Shown: positions 7,214 through 15,922, numbered from the stretch's first letter. The stretch is DNA of 28,251 nucleotides from JBHJGU01 sp050331475 (GCA_050331475.1 JBHJGU010000139.1:1-28251), one strand, 5' to 3'. Notes: a model not told the origin generated them from the sequence alone. Numbers and translations are program-made.

Positions 7214-7433
7214 AAACGGCCCCCAATCCGCGCACATGCGGTCGCATTCTCGCCCTTGCGTCTAACCACTATAGTTTCTCCCGAGAGGAGGCGCGGGCGC
7301 GCCGGTGATATCGCCTCGGACCCCGCCTCGCAATGTCGACGCGCCGCGTTGCTGTTAGAGCGCGGCGTGGCATAGGCCAGCGGCGTACAGAGGATCGTGC
7401 GCCACACAGACGGCGAAGCCAAGGGATGTCAAC
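7214..7433. promoter_or_regulatory. Divergent spacer, lipoprotein-argS / ispH
   Basis: This 220-base spacer lies between two divergent operons. It contains the palindrome ACTATAGT (7268-7275), which offers a TATAGT -10-like hexamer on both strands, but no good -35 partner. An inverted repeat with 7-bp arms (7342-7348 and 7361-7367) could form a hairpin in the ispH leader. Confidence 0.35.
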
Positions 7434-8390
7434 GTGATGGATCGATTGTCACGTCCAAGCGTGTCCTTTTTACTTACCGCACCGCGCGGGTTTTGCGCAG
7501 GCGTGGATCGAGCGATCTTAATCGTCGAACAGGCGATCAAGCGTTGGGGCGCGCCGGTTTATGTGCGTCACGAAATCGTGCACAACCAGCATGTCGTCAG
7601 ACATTTAGAACGAATGGGCGCGGTGTTTGTCAGCGAACTCGACGAATGCCCCACCGATCGGCCGGTGATCTTCTCCGCCCATGGCGTGCCCAAGGCGGTG
7701 CCTCAAGAAGCTGAGCGGCGCGAGATGATTTATGTCGACGCCACCTGTCCCTTGGTCTCCAAGGTCCATGTGGAGGCCGATCGCCATTACGACTCCGGCC
7801 GGCATTTGCTTTTGATCGGCCATGCGGGGCACCCCGAGGTCATCGGCACCCTCGGCCAATTACCGCCGGGCGCGATCACCTTGATCGAGACGCCGGAGGA
7901 CGCGGAAGCCTATGCGCCCGCCGACCCCAACCAATTGGCCTATGTCACCCAAACCACGCTCTCAGTGGATGACGCGTCGGAAATCGTCGCGGTGCTGCGC
8001 CGCCGGTTTCCCGCCATTGTGGGTCCCCACAAGAACGACATCTGCTACGCCACCACCAACCGTCAGGAGGCGGTCAAAGCGATCGCGCCGAAATGCGGGA
8101 TCGTTTTGGTGCTCGGATCGCCAAACTCGTCAAACTCTTCGCGCTTGGTTGAAGTGGCCGAGCGCGCCGGCGCCGCGCGCGCGCGATTGATTGAAAACGC
8201 CGATCAGATCGATTGGAGCGAGGTCGCCGAGGCGGGCGTCGTTGGTTTGACTGCAGGCGCCTCCGCGCCTGAGTGCTTGGTGACCGAGGTGCTCGACGCC
8301 GCCCGGCTTCGCTTTGAAGTCGACGTTAATGAAGTCTCGGTCACCCGCGAAGACGTCACATTTAAATTGCCGCGCGTTCTGGCCGACTGA
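7434..8390 (+). CDS. ispH: 4-hydroxy-3-methylbut-2-enyl diphosphate reductase
   Basis: The protein is 318 residues. It catalyses the last MEP-pathway step, reducing HMBPP to IPP and DMAPP with a [4Fe-4S] cluster. The three cluster cysteines are visible in APRGFCAGVDRA (C21), DATCPLVSKVH and DICYATTNRQEAV. Other family marks are HEIVHN, FSAHGVP, GHAGHPEVIGT and SPNSSNSSRL. The start is GTG at 7434 directly followed by ATG at 7437; AAGGG lies 8 and 11 bases upstream respectively, and either could be used. It is the first gene of an ispH-thrB-rnhA unit; thrB starts 6 bases after its stop. Confidence 0.98.
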   Translation: MMDRLSRPSVSFLLTAPRGFCAGVDRAILIVEQAIKRWGAPVYVRHEIVHNQHVVRHLERMGAVFVSELDECPTDRPVIFSAHGVPKAVPQEAERREMIYVDATCPLVSKVHVEADRHYDSGRHLLLIGHAGHPEVIGTLGQLPPGAITLIETPEDAEAYAPADPNQLAYVTQTTLSVDDASEIVAVLRRRFPAIVGPHKNDICYATTNRQEAVKAIAPKCGIVLVLGSPNSSNSSRLVEVAERAGAARARLIENADQIDWSEVAEAGVVGLTAGASAPECLVTEVLDAARLRFEVDVNEVSVTREDVTFKLPRVLAD

Positions 8391-8396
8391 AGGCGT

Positions 8397-9356
8397 ATGG
8401 CGGTTTACACCCCGGTGTCGGATGCGGCGCTGGAGCGGTTCTTGAGCGATTACGCGGTCGGCCGGCCCCGGGTTTTTAAGGGCATCGCGGAGGGTGTCGA
8501 GAACTCCAATTTTTTTCTCGAAACCGAGCATGGCCGCTTCGTCCTGACCCTTTACGAAAAGCGCGTTCAGGCGACCGATCTGCCGTTTTTTTTAGGGCTC
8601 ATGGCCCATGCGGCGGGTAAAGGCTTTCCCTGCGCCCCGCCCATCGCCATGAAGTCCGGCGCGGTCCTTGGCGAACTCAATGGCCGACCTGCGGCTCTGG
8701 TGGCGTTCATGGATGGGGTGTCCCCTCAAACCCCAAGCGTAACCCAATGCGCGGCGGGCGGACGCGCGCTGGCGCGGTTTCACCGTGCGAGCGCGGACTT
8801 TACCCTACAGCGTGAGAACGACCTCAGCCTGCTGGGCTGGCGGGAATTGTTCGATCGCCACCGGGCGAAAACTGATGCGTTCGGCGGAGGCGTCGGCGCA
8901 GAGGTGGCGACCGTGCTCACCGGGTTGGAGCGCACCTGGCCCAAAGGCGCGCCGCAAGGCGTGATCCACGCCGATCTGTTCCCCGATAATGTTCTGTTCC
9001 TGGGCGATCGGGTCTCAAGCTTCATCGACTTCTATTTCGCATGCGATGACGCGCTCGCCTATGACCTCGCGGTGTGTTTGAACGCGTGGGGCTTTGACGC
9101 GGACCATCGGTTCGATCCCGAGCGAGCCCAAGCCTTCACCCGCGGTTATCAGGAGATCCGAGCTTTGAGCGCTCTCGAACGCGACGCCCTGCCCGTCTTT
9201 TGCCAAGGGGCGGCTCTGCGGTTTTTCCTCACCCGGTTGGCGGATTGGGGCGAGAGCGGGCCCGGCGCGTTGGTGCGGGAAAAAGACCCCGCCGAGTACC
9301 TCATCAAGGTGCGCTTTCACCGGGACGCCGCGGACCCAGCGGTCTACGGGCTGTGA
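8397..9356 (+). CDS. thrB: Homoserine kinase, APH-fold type II
   Basis: The protein is 319 residues. It phosphorylates homoserine, the step before threonine synthase, in the cytoplasm. It belongs to the aminoglycoside-phosphotransferase-fold homoserine kinases common in Alphaproteobacteria, not the GHMP type of E. coli. The N-lobe has GVENSNFFLETEHGRFVLTL. The catalytic loop is GVIHADLFPDNVLF, with the catalytic Asp in HADLFPDN, and the metal-binding Asp is in SFIDFYFACDDALAYDLAV. The gene lies 6 bases after ispH, and its stop overlaps the rnhA GTG by 4 bases. Its pathway partner thrC is about 4.5 kb away in another operon. Confidence 0.95.
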   Translation: MAVYTPVSDAALERFLSDYAVGRPRVFKGIAEGVENSNFFLETEHGRFVLTLYEKRVQATDLPFFLGLMAHAAGKGFPCAPPIAMKSGAVLGELNGRPAALVAFMDGVSPQTPSVTQCAAGGRALARFHRASADFTLQRENDLSLLGWRELFDRHRAKTDAFGGGVGAEVATVLTGLERTWPKGAPQGVIHADLFPDNVLFLGDRVSSFIDFYFACDDALAYDLAVCLNAWGFDADHRFDPERAQAFTRGYQEIRALSALERDALPVFCQGAALRFFLTRLADWGESGPGALVREKDPAEYLIKVRFHRDAADPAVYGL

Positions 9357-9811
9357 GCGCGGGTCCGGTGGTCATCCACACCGACGGGGCGTGTAAGGGC
9401 AATCCCGGCCCGGGCGGCTGGGGCGCGGTCCTGCGCTATGGCGACACGGTCAAGGAGATCAAAGGCGGGGAAGCGGAAACCACCAATAACCGCATGGAGT
9501 TGACCGCCGCCATCGAAGCGCTCGACGCGCTCAAGCGGCCCTGCAAGGTCGAGCTGCACACGGATTCGGTTTATCTGCGCGACGGCATCACCCGGTGGAT
9601 CCATGGCTGGAAAGCCAAGGGCTGGAAAACGGCGGCGAAAAAGCCAGTCAAGAACGAAGACCTTTGGCGGCGCCTCGACGCGGCCGCCCAGCGCCACGAC
9701 ATGGATTGGCGCTGTTTGAAGGGCCATGCGGGCGACCCGGGCAATGAACGCGCCGACCAGCTCGCCAATGAGGGGCTGGCCGACGCGCGAGACGTAGGTG
9801 AACCGCGTTAA
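9353..9811 (+). CDS. rnhA: Ribonuclease HI
   Basis: The protein is 152 residues, typical for bacterial RNase HI. It degrades the RNA strand of RNA-DNA hybrids. All active-site residues are visible: D11 (HTDGACKGNPGPGGWG), E49 (NNRMEL), D71 (HTDSVYL), H125 and D135 (GNERADQLAN). The basic handle region KAKGWKTAAKKPVKNEDLW is present. The GTG at 9353 overlaps the thrB stop by 4 bases; the frame is open further upstream inside thrB, but the domain begins exactly here. Its TAA shares bases with the TAA of the opposing peroxiredoxin gene. Confidence 0.97.
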   Translation: MSAGPVVIHTDGACKGNPGPGGWGAVLRYGDTVKEIKGGEAETTNNRMELTAAIEALDALKRPCKVELHTDSVYLRDGITRWIHGWKAKGWKTAAKKPVKNEDLWRRLDAAAQRHDMDWRCLKGHAGDPGNERADQLANEGLADARDVGEPR

Positions 9812-10284
9812 AGTTGGCTTAACATGTGCTCCGCGCTGGAGGTTTGGAAACCGCCGCCCGCGTCGAGGTTAAAGTGTTTGACCACCCCGTCTTCGGCCAA
9901 CAGGGAATAGCGCTGGCTACGCGGTCCCATGCCAAACCCGCTGGCGTCCAACTCCATGCCGATGGCTTTGGTGAAATCGCCATTGCCGTCAGCCAGCATC
10001 AGGACGGCGTCATTGGCGTTCTGATCCTTGCCCCATGCGTCCATGACGAACACATCATTGACCGAAACACAGGCGATCCGATCCACGCCCTTGGCTTTAA
10101 GCGCCTCCGCATGGGCGACGAAGCCGGGCAAATGCTTGGCCCAGCAGGTAGGCGTGAACGCGCCGGGCACCGCGATCAGGGCTACGGTTTTGCCGCCAAA
10201 CACCTCGGCGGTGGTCATTTGTCCCGGACCCTCAGGGGTCATGACCCCGAAGGTCGCGTCGGGCAATTTCGTGTTCACGTCCAT
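9808..10284 (-). CDS. Peroxiredoxin, Prx5 type
   Basis: The protein is 158 residues and reduces hydrogen peroxide and alkyl hydroperoxides. PGAFTPTCWAKHLPGF holds the peroxidatic Cys47 in the Prx5-type TPTC context. A second Cys at 72 (IACVSVNDVF) is usual in the family. GMGPRSQRYSLLAEDGVV is also characteristic. It has no glutaredoxin fusion, so an external thiol or glutaredoxin partner is expected. AAGGAAGGAC lies upstream of the ATG. It faces rnhA tail to tail with overlapping stop codons (TTAA, 9808-9811), and diverges from the YqgE gene across 104 bases. Confidence 0.95.
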   Translation of the reverse strand: MDVNTKLPDATFGVMTPEGPGQMTTAEVFGGKTVALIAVPGAFTPTCWAKHLPGFVAHAEALKAKGVDRIACVSVNDVFVMDAWGKDQNANDAVLMLADGNGDFTKAIGMELDASGFGMGPRSQRYSLLAEDGVVKHFNLDAGGGFQTSSAEHMLSQL

Positions 10285-10388
10285 CTTGTTTGTCCTTCCT
10301 TGGTTAAGCCCCCGCGGGCTGATCGGCGGCGCGAAAAACCTCCGCTCCAGGCCTTGCGGGAACAGGCCATCGCGTCAACGATAGCGTT

Positions 10389-10964
10389 ATGATGCTAGAC
10401 CATGACACCTTTCTGACAGGCAAGATGCTGATCGCCACGCCGTCGCTTGGCGATAGCCGGTTTTCGCGCTCGCTGATCTATGTGGCCGACCATAACGAGC
10501 GCCACGCCATGGGCATCGTGGTGAATAAGGCCATGGGCGAGTTGACCTTAATGGACCTGCTCGACCAACTGAGCATTCCCGCCACGATCCGCACTCCGGA
10601 TCGGTTAGTGCTCGAAGGCGGCCCGGTGGGCCGTGACCGCGGGTTCGTGCTGCATTCGGACGATTATTTCCTCGAAGACGCAACCTTGGTTGGGCGCGGC
10701 GGGGTCAGCCTGACCGCCACGAAGGAAGTGCTCGAAGCGATCGCGGCGGATGACGGCGCGCCGGAACGCGCCGTCTTAGCGCTGGGCTATGCGGGCTGGG
10801 GGCCCGGTCAGCTGGAGGCTGAGATTGCGGACAATTCCTGGCTGATTTGCGAGGCGACGGAGCAATTCGTGTTCGGCGACGATTTAGAGGCGAAATGGGC
10901 AGGCGCGCTGGCCTCCATCGGCGCGGATGCGGGCCGATTGTCCGGGCTGTCGGGCACTGCATAA
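10389..10964 (+). CDS. YqgE/AlgH family protein (UPF0301)
   Basis: The protein is 191 residues, the normal size. FLTGKMLIATPSLGDSRFSRSLIYV and HNERHAMGIVVNKAMGEL are the conserved UPF0301 N-terminal motifs, and GYAGWGPGQLEAEIADNSWL the central one. The biochemical role of the family is unresolved; AlgH was linked to alginate regulation in Pseudomonas. Two ATG codons in a row (10389, 10392) begin the frame with no visible Shine-Dalgarno sequence, so the message may be leaderless or poorly initiated. It converges on the GNAT gene, whose stop lies 21 bases beyond. Confidence 0.93.
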   Translation: MMLDHDTFLTGKMLIATPSLGDSRFSRSLIYVADHNERHAMGIVVNKAMGELTLMDLLDQLSIPATIRTPDRLVLEGGPVGRDRGFVLHSDDYFLEDATLVGRGGVSLTATKEVLEAIAADDGAPERAVLALGYAGWGPGQLEAEIADNSWLICEATEQFVFGDDLEAKWAGALASIGADAGRLSGLSGTA

Positions 10965-10985
10965 CCTGCCTCACCGCTCAGCCGC

Positions 10986-11555
10986 TTAATCGCCACGCAG
11001 CTTGGCGTAGAGCAGATGATCCCGCCAGGCGCCGTTGATTTTGAGATAGCGCCGGGCGCAGCCCTCAAGGCGAAAGCCTAACGCCTCAAGCAGCGCCTTT
11101 GAGGGCTCGTTACACGGAATGCAGGCGGCTTCGATCCGGTTCAGACCCAAATCGGTAAACGCATACTCTAACACCGCGGTGACCGCAGCGCGCATGAGCC
11201 CGCGGCGCTTGAATGGGTCGCCCACCCAATAGCCCAGCGAGGCGGTCTGCTGCACGCCGCGGCGGATGTTGGACAGATTGCACCCCCCCGCCAGCGCCTG
11301 GTCTTCCGCCCGAAACACAAAAAACGGATAGGCTAGGCCTTCGCGAATATCGCGGGCATAGCGGCGCAAGCGACGGCGAAAGGCCGGTCGGGTCAGGTCG
11401 TCGGGCGGCCAAGACGGCTCCCATGGCGTCAAAAACGCCCGGCTGCGCGCGCGTAATCGCGCCCACGCCTCAAAATCTTCATAGCGAGGCGCGCGTAGCC
11501 ACACGCCCTCCCCCTCAAGCCCCTCGGCGATCGGCTCGCGGCGCATCAGCGCCAT
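10986..11555 (-). CDS. GNAT acetyltransferase, RimJ/RimL-like
   Basis: The protein is 189 residues. It has the layout of the RimJ/RimL branch of GNAT enzymes, which acetylate protein N-termini or small amines with acetyl-CoA. WLRAPRYEDFEAWARLR begins the fold. YWVGDPFKRRGLMRAAV contains the acetyl-CoA pyrophosphate-binding R-R-G-L-M turn (motif A), and GLNRIEAACIPCNEPSKALLEALGFRLEG is the usual motif B region. The substrate cannot be told from sequence; RimJ-like proteins often modify ribosomal or other proteins. GGGGAGG lies 5 bases before the ATG. It is the last gene of the long cytochrome-oxidase/thrC unit, 30 bases after the M16 peptidase gene. Confidence 0.9.
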   Translation of the reverse strand: MALMRREPIAEGLEGEGVWLRAPRYEDFEAWARLRARSRAFLTPWEPSWPPDDLTRPAFRRRLRRYARDIREGLAYPFFVFRAEDQALAGGCNLSNIRRGVQQTASLGYWVGDPFKRRGLMRAAVTAVLEYAFTDLGLNRIEAACIPCNEPSKALLEALGFRLEGCARRYLKINGAWRDHLLYAKLRGD

Positions 11556-11585
11556 AGCGGCCTCCCCTATGTTTGTCGCCCAAAC

Positions 11586-12848
11586 TTAAGCTTCCGCGAT
11601 GCCAGCCAAGGACGCAAGGGGGCGTTTGGGGCCCAAACCGGCCACCGCGCGCGGACCCGCGAGTGCGGTTTGCGCCGCCGCGCGGACCGCCTCAGGCTCA
11701 ACCGCGGCCAACCGCTCCAAAACCACCTCAGCGGGCGTCGGCGCACCGTCCAGATGCAGTTGCGCGGCCAACGTTTCCGCCCGCGCCGCGGGGGCTTCGC
11801 GCGCCCGCAACCATCCGGCGCAGAATTGCGCTTTGGCGCGGTTCAGTTCTGCGTCTGTTGGTCCCGATTGAGCGAGGGCGTCCAAGGCCTCCAAGCTGAG
11901 CCGCGCGACTTCGCCGGTCTTTTCTGAAGCGCAGGCCGCGTAAATCCCCATTCCACCCACGCCCTGATAGCTCTCTAAAAAGGCGTCGATGGTGTAGGCG
12001 AGCCCGCGCGCCTCGCGCACGTCCTGGAACAGCCGCGAGGACATGCCCCCGCCGAGGATTTCCACCAGCGCATGGGCGGCGTAGCGCAGCTCAGGGGTGG
12101 CGTCCGCAGCCGGTCCGGCAAAACCTATAACAAGATGAGTCTGCTCCGTTTTGCGCGGCTCGGTTTGAACACCGCCGAGAAACTGCGCCGGCTCGGGGCT
12201 GTCCTCAACGGCGTCAGCGAACCAGTCGCCGAACGCCGTTTCCGCCGCTTGGCTGAGCCGCTCCAGCCCGACCGCGCCCGCGCCCACCAGCATCAGCCGA
12301 TCCGGCCGGTGGTGGCGTTCAGCATAGGCGCGCACGATTTGGGGCGTTAGCGCGTCGAGCCGGTCGGGCGCGCCAAGAATAGGTCGACCCAGCGGGGTGT
12401 CCCCAAAACACGCAGTTTGAAACAGCTCGAAAACATAGTCGTCCGGGGTTGCGCGCGCTTCACCGATTTCTTGGTGGACCACGTCCTGCTCAAGGGCGAA
12501 ATCATCGGGGTCGAAATGCGGCCGCCGCAGAATGTCCGCGAGCAGGTCGACCAACGCCTCCACGTCATCAGCCAGCGCCCGGGTGTGATAGCTTGTGCGT
12601 TCATAGCTCGTCGCCGCGTTCAGGAGCGCGCCGCGGTCTTCAACCGCCTGGGCGATGTCGCGGGCGGACCGCCCGCCCGCGCCCTTGAACGCCATGTGTT
12701 CGAGCAGATGGGAGGCCCCGTTCAGCGTTAAGGGCTCCCACCGGGCGCCCAGCTTCACCCAAACACCGAGCGCCACCGTCTCAAGCCCGTTCATCGGATC
12801 GGCGGCGACGATGAGCCCATTGGCCAATCGGTCCACAGCGACACTCAT
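11586..12848 (-). CDS. M16 family zinc peptidase (processing-peptidase-like)
   Basis: The protein is 420 residues, normal for the bacterial relatives of mitochondrial processing peptidase beta. The inverted zinc motif HLLEH is at 47-51 (H47, E50, H51), and the third ligand E127 follows exactly 76 residues later in VVHQEIGEA, so the enzyme should be active. The second-domain hallmark GGGMSSRLFQDVREARGLAYTI is present. Its ATG overlaps the thrC stop by 4 bases. A thrC-M16-GNAT order after surf1 is, from general knowledge, recurrent in Alphaproteobacteria. The substrate is unknown. Confidence 0.95.
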   Translation of the reverse strand: MSVAVDRLANGLIVAADPMNGLETVALGVWVKLGARWEPLTLNGASHLLEHMAFKGAGGRSARDIAQAVEDRGALLNAATSYERTSYHTRALADDVEALVDLLADILRRPHFDPDDFALEQDVVHQEIGEARATPDDYVFELFQTACFGDTPLGRPILGAPDRLDALTPQIVRAYAERHHRPDRLMLVGAGAVGLERLSQAAETAFGDWFADAVEDSPEPAQFLGGVQTEPRKTEQTHLVIGFAGPAADATPELRYAAHALVEILGGGMSSRLFQDVREARGLAYTIDAFLESYQGVGGMGIYAACASEKTGEVARLSLEALDALAQSGPTDAELNRAKAQFCAGWLRAREAPAARAETLAAQLHLDGAPTPAEVVLERLAAVEPEAVRAAAQTALAGPRAVAGLGPKRPLASLAGIAEA

Positions 12849-14233
12849 GGCCGGGGCGCCCGTTCAGCGACCTGCGTTTTCAAGGCCTGCAGATCCGCCG
12901 TCAGGGGGCTCAGCTTTTCAGGACGCTCGAACAGGTCTCCGCAGCGCTCGGGCGCTTGAGGGTGTCGGCCGGTCGCCTCGTGCACCGCGTCGGGAAACTT
13001 CGCCGGATGGGCGGTTGCGAGCACGACCCGCGGCGCGCCCGGCGTCTTCGGCGGACGGTCCCGGGCCGCGGCGACGCCGACGGCTGTGTGCGGATCGATC
13101 AACTGCCCCGTTTCGGCGTGAACGCGCGCCATTTCGGCTATGGTGCGCCCATCATCGACGCTCACCGCGCGTATGGCAGCGGCGAGCTTGGCGTGGGCGG
13201 CCGAGGGCACGCTTAACCTCCCCGTATCGGCGAAACCCTCATAGGCCCGGGCTGTCGCGGCCCCGTCCCGGTCGAACGCCTCAAACACGAGCCGCTCCAG
13301 ATTGCTGGCCACATTGATGTCCATCGCCGGGCTCAGCGTCGCGAGGGCGGCCTGGCGCCGAGCCATACCGTGGCTAACGAACTGCGCTAGCGCGTCATTG
13401 GCGTTCACCGCTGCGGTGAGGCTGTCGATCTCCAAACCCAAACGCCCCGCCACCCAGCCGGCCAGGCAATCACCGAAATTCCCCGTCGGCGCATAGAACG
13501 CCGCCGGCCCGGGCAAGGCGGCGCCAGCGGCGAGGAAATACACGCTTTGTGCGGCGATGCGCACCCAGTTGATGGAGTTCACCCCGGACAAATCATAGTC
13601 ACGGCGGAAGGCCTCCTCAGCAAAAGCGGCTTTAACCAAGCGCTGGCAGTCGTCGAAATCGCCGGAGACCGAGAGCGCGTGAACGTTCTCCGCGCCGGTC
13701 GTGGTCATAAAGCGGCGCTGAACGTCGGACACCCGGCCTTCGGGCAGTAGGATGAACAGGTCGATATTCGCGAGGCCCGCCAGCGCGGCGGCGGCCGCGC
13801 CGCCGGTGTCCCCAGAGGTCGCCACGAGAACCGTTAACCGCCGACCAGCGCGGGCGAGCGCCTGGTCGTAAAGCTGCGCCATAAGCTGCAGGGCGATGTC
13901 CTTGAACGCCAAAGTGGGGCCGTGAAACAGCTCCAGCAGCCAAAGGTCGGCGTCGATCTGCACCAAGGGGGTGACCGCGGGCGATTGAAACCGGGCGTAG
14001 GCGGCCTGGCACGCGCTGTGAAGGTGCTCAGCCAGCGGATCCTCGCTCCCCGCAAAGCCGTGCAACACCGCCTCAGCGCGGACAACATAGGCGCAGCCGG
14101 GGTCAAGCACGCTCGGCGCCAGGTCTGGCCACGCCTGTGGGTGATAAAGCCCGCCATCGGGGGCCAAGCCCTCTAGCAAAACGTCCGTAAAGCCCGCGTC
14201 CGGCGCTTGCCCGCGCGTGGATCCGTACCGCAT
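12845..14233 (-). CDS. thrC: Threonine synthase
   Basis: The protein is 462 residues. It converts O-phosphohomoserine to threonine with PLP. The N-terminus MRYGSTRG and LLEGLAPDGGLYHP are typical of the longer ThrC class. FHGPTLAFKDIALQ contains the PLP lysine K111, and ATSGDTGGAAAAAL is the phosphate-binding loop. NSINWVRIAAQSVYF and PTGNFGDCLAGW are further family motifs. AAAGGAC lies upstream of the ATG. It follows surf1 by 18 bases and overlaps the M16 peptidase start by 4 bases. Threonine synthesis thus rides at the end of the cytochrome oxidase unit, away from thrB. Confidence 0.97.
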   Translation of the reverse strand: MRYGSTRGQAPDAGFTDVLLEGLAPDGGLYHPQAWPDLAPSVLDPGCAYVVRAEAVLHGFAGSEDPLAEHLHSACQAAYARFQSPAVTPLVQIDADLWLLELFHGPTLAFKDIALQLMAQLYDQALARAGRRLTVLVATSGDTGGAAAAALAGLANIDLFILLPEGRVSDVQRRFMTTTGAENVHALSVSGDFDDCQRLVKAAFAEEAFRRDYDLSGVNSINWVRIAAQSVYFLAAGAALPGPAAFYAPTGNFGDCLAGWVAGRLGLEIDSLTAAVNANDALAQFVSHGMARRQAALATLSPAMDINVASNLERLVFEAFDRDGAATARAYEGFADTGRLSVPSAAHAKLAAAIRAVSVDDGRTIAEMARVHAETGQLIDPHTAVGVAAARDRPPKTPGAPRVVLATAHPAKFPDAVHEATGRHPQAPERCGDLFERPEKLSPLTADLQALKTQVAERAPRP

Positions 14234-14251
14234 CAGCCGTCCTTTCGCCGG

Positions 14252-14956
14252 TTAAAATCGCCCGCGCTGGCGGTGCACGGCGAGGTAAACGCCCGCCAGC
14301 GTCGCGGCGAGGCCGAACCAGGTCAAGGCGTAAACCAGGTGCCGATCGGAGAGCTCCGGGCCCAGCGGCGCGGGCTGAGGCCAGGGCGCGCCGGTCGGCG
14401 TTTCAAGCTCGACGAACCAACCCTCAAGCGGACGCGCGGCTTGGAGCGCCGCCAGCATGGGGCTGACCTTACGCCGATACCACAGCGTCGCGTCAGGGGT
14501 GTTTGGCGGGGTGAACCAGCCGGGCTTGGGTTCGGGCCGCAGCCGGCCAATCAGGGTCAGCGGTCGCTCAGGGGACGGCGCGGGGTCAAAGCCGCGCGGG
14601 GTCCATCCGCGATCGACCAAGAGCGACGCCGGCGCTCCAGCCGCTTCGGTTTCAAAAACGGCAAAGGCGCGCGCGCCGGGGCGACCCTCATCGAGCCCAT
14701 AAAGCGCCAGTGACGTCTGGGGGTCGGCGAACCGTCCGCTCACACGAACCCGGGTGAACCGAACGTCTTCGCCTTGTGCGGCCTGCTCCAACGCTTGGGA
14801 CAGCGGGATCGGTTGAGCGGCGATGCGCGCATCCAGCGTCGTGATCAGATCCGCCTTCCAAGCGTCACGCTGCAACTGCCAGACGCCTAACCCCAGCAAC
14901 AGCGCCAGAGCGGGCAAAGCGGCGAGGGTCAAACCCGGCAAAGGGCGGAAGCTCAT
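14252..14956 (-). CDS. SURF1 family cytochrome oxidase assembly protein
   Basis: The protein is 234 residues. It has the family topology: an N-terminal membrane helix (about 8-27, ending GLGVWQLQR), a periplasmic domain, and a C-terminal helix beginning HLVYALTWFGLAATLAGVYL. RGWTPRGFDP and WYRRKVSPMLAAL lie in the periplasmic part. SURF1 helps deliver heme a to CtaD. It starts with ATG, and a 26-codon upstream frame ends on an ATGA overlap with this start. In many alphaproteobacteria a DUF983 gene separates ctaE and surf1; here only 82 bases do. Confidence 0.93.
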   Translation of the reverse strand: MSFRPLPGLTLAALPALALLLGLGVWQLQRDAWKADLITTLDARIAAQPIPLSQALEQAAQGEDVRFTRVRVSGRFADPQTSLALYGLDEGRPGARAFAVFETEAAGAPASLLVDRGWTPRGFDPAPSPERPLTLIGRLRPEPKPGWFTPPNTPDATLWYRRKVSPMLAALQAARPLEGWFVELETPTGAPWPQPAPLGPELSDRHLVYALTWFGLAATLAGVYLAVHRQRGRF

Positions 14957-15033
14957 GGCGAGACCGCCCTATTAGACCAGCCGCGCTGGGCCACGATCCG
15001 CCGCGCCAACGCCGCCCGACGCCACCCCGCCAT
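14953..15033 (-). CDS. Possible small ORF upstream of surf1
   Basis: A 26-codon frame begins with ATG at 15033, 5 bases past the ctaE stop codon, and its TGA overlaps the surf1 ATG as ATGA, the same coupling seen elsewhere in this operon. The product is arginine-rich (MAGWRRAALARRIVAQ at the N-terminus) and matches nothing I know. There is no clear ribosome site. It could be a leader peptide, a remnant of a lost gene, or chance, since GC-rich spacers often stay open this long. Confidence 0.25.
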   Translation of the reverse strand: MAGWRRAALARRIVAQRGWSNRAVSP

Positions 15034-15038
15034 GGGGC

Positions 15039-15878
15039 TCAATTAAAAACGAAATAGACGAAAGCGAAAAGGAACAACCACACCACATCGACGAAGTGCC
15101 AATACCAGGCCGCCGCTTCAAAGCCGAAGTGTTTCTCCGGCTTAAAATAGTCGCGCTTCATCAATAGATAGCATACTAGCAAGAAAATCGTCCCCACCAG
15201 CACGTGAAAACCATGAAATCCTGTGGCCATGAAGAATGACGCGCCGTAGAGATTTCCGGAAAAGTCGAAATGCGCATGCGCATATTCATAGACCTGCACG
15301 CAGCTAAAAGAAGCGCCGAGAATCACGGTCGCGATCAACCAGTTCTTCGCCAACTGACGCTTGCCTTCAATGAGGTAATGGTGAGCGTAGGTCACCGTCA
15401 TGCCCGAGGTCAGCAAAATCATGGTGTTGAGCAAAGGCAAATGCAGAGGGTCGAAGGTTTCGATGCCCGGCGGCGGCCAGCTTTCCCAGCCCTCTAACAG
15501 CCGCACGTCGTGGAAGAGGGCGAGTTCGAAGAACACCCAGAACCAGGCGACGAAGAACATCACCTCCGAGGCGATGAACAAAATCATGCCGTAGCGCAGG
15601 CCGATATCGACCACCGGCGTGTGGTCGCCTTGCTTACCCTCTCGAGCAACGTCGCCCCACCAGCCGACCATGGTGTAAACCACAAGCCCGAAGCCCGCGA
15701 GCATGACCCAAGGCTGGCCTTCACCGAGCAGGAAAAAACTCGCCGCCGTCTCGTCGGTGACTAAGCCCTTCATGAAAATCACCGCGCCTAGCGCCAGAAC
15801 AAAGACGCCCACGGAGGCGACCAAGGGCCAAGGGCTCGGTTCAACCAGGTGATAATCGTGTTTCGCGGCTCCAGCCAT
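15039..15878 (-). CDS. ctaE: Cytochrome c oxidase subunit III
   Basis: The protein is 279 residues with seven membrane helices. It stabilises the oxidase core and supports proton uptake. MAGAAKHDYHLVEPSPWPL is the typical alphaproteobacterial N-terminus. VAWFWVFFELALFHD, TYAHHYLIEG, GFHGFHVLVGTIFLLVC and the C-terminal WYWHFVDVVWLFLF are subunit III signatures. AAGGA precedes the ATG by about 12 bases. It follows ctaG after 66 bases that include a small hairpin. Confidence 0.97.
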   Translation of the reverse strand: MAGAAKHDYHLVEPSPWPLVASVGVFVLALGAVIFMKGLVTDETAASFFLLGEGQPWVMLAGFGLVVYTMVGWWGDVAREGKQGDHTPVVDIGLRYGMILFIASEVMFFVAWFWVFFELALFHDVRLLEGWESWPPPGIETFDPLHLPLLNTMILLTSGMTVTYAHHYLIEGKRQLAKNWLIATVILGASFSCVQVYEYAHAHFDFSGNLYGASFFMATGFHGFHVLVGTIFLLVCYLLMKRDYFKPEKHFGFEAAAWYWHFVDVVWLFLFAFVYFVFN

Positions 15879-15922
15879 GACGGATGCGGTCCTTCTTTTT
15901 CTCTCGTGCCCGTGTAACGCCG

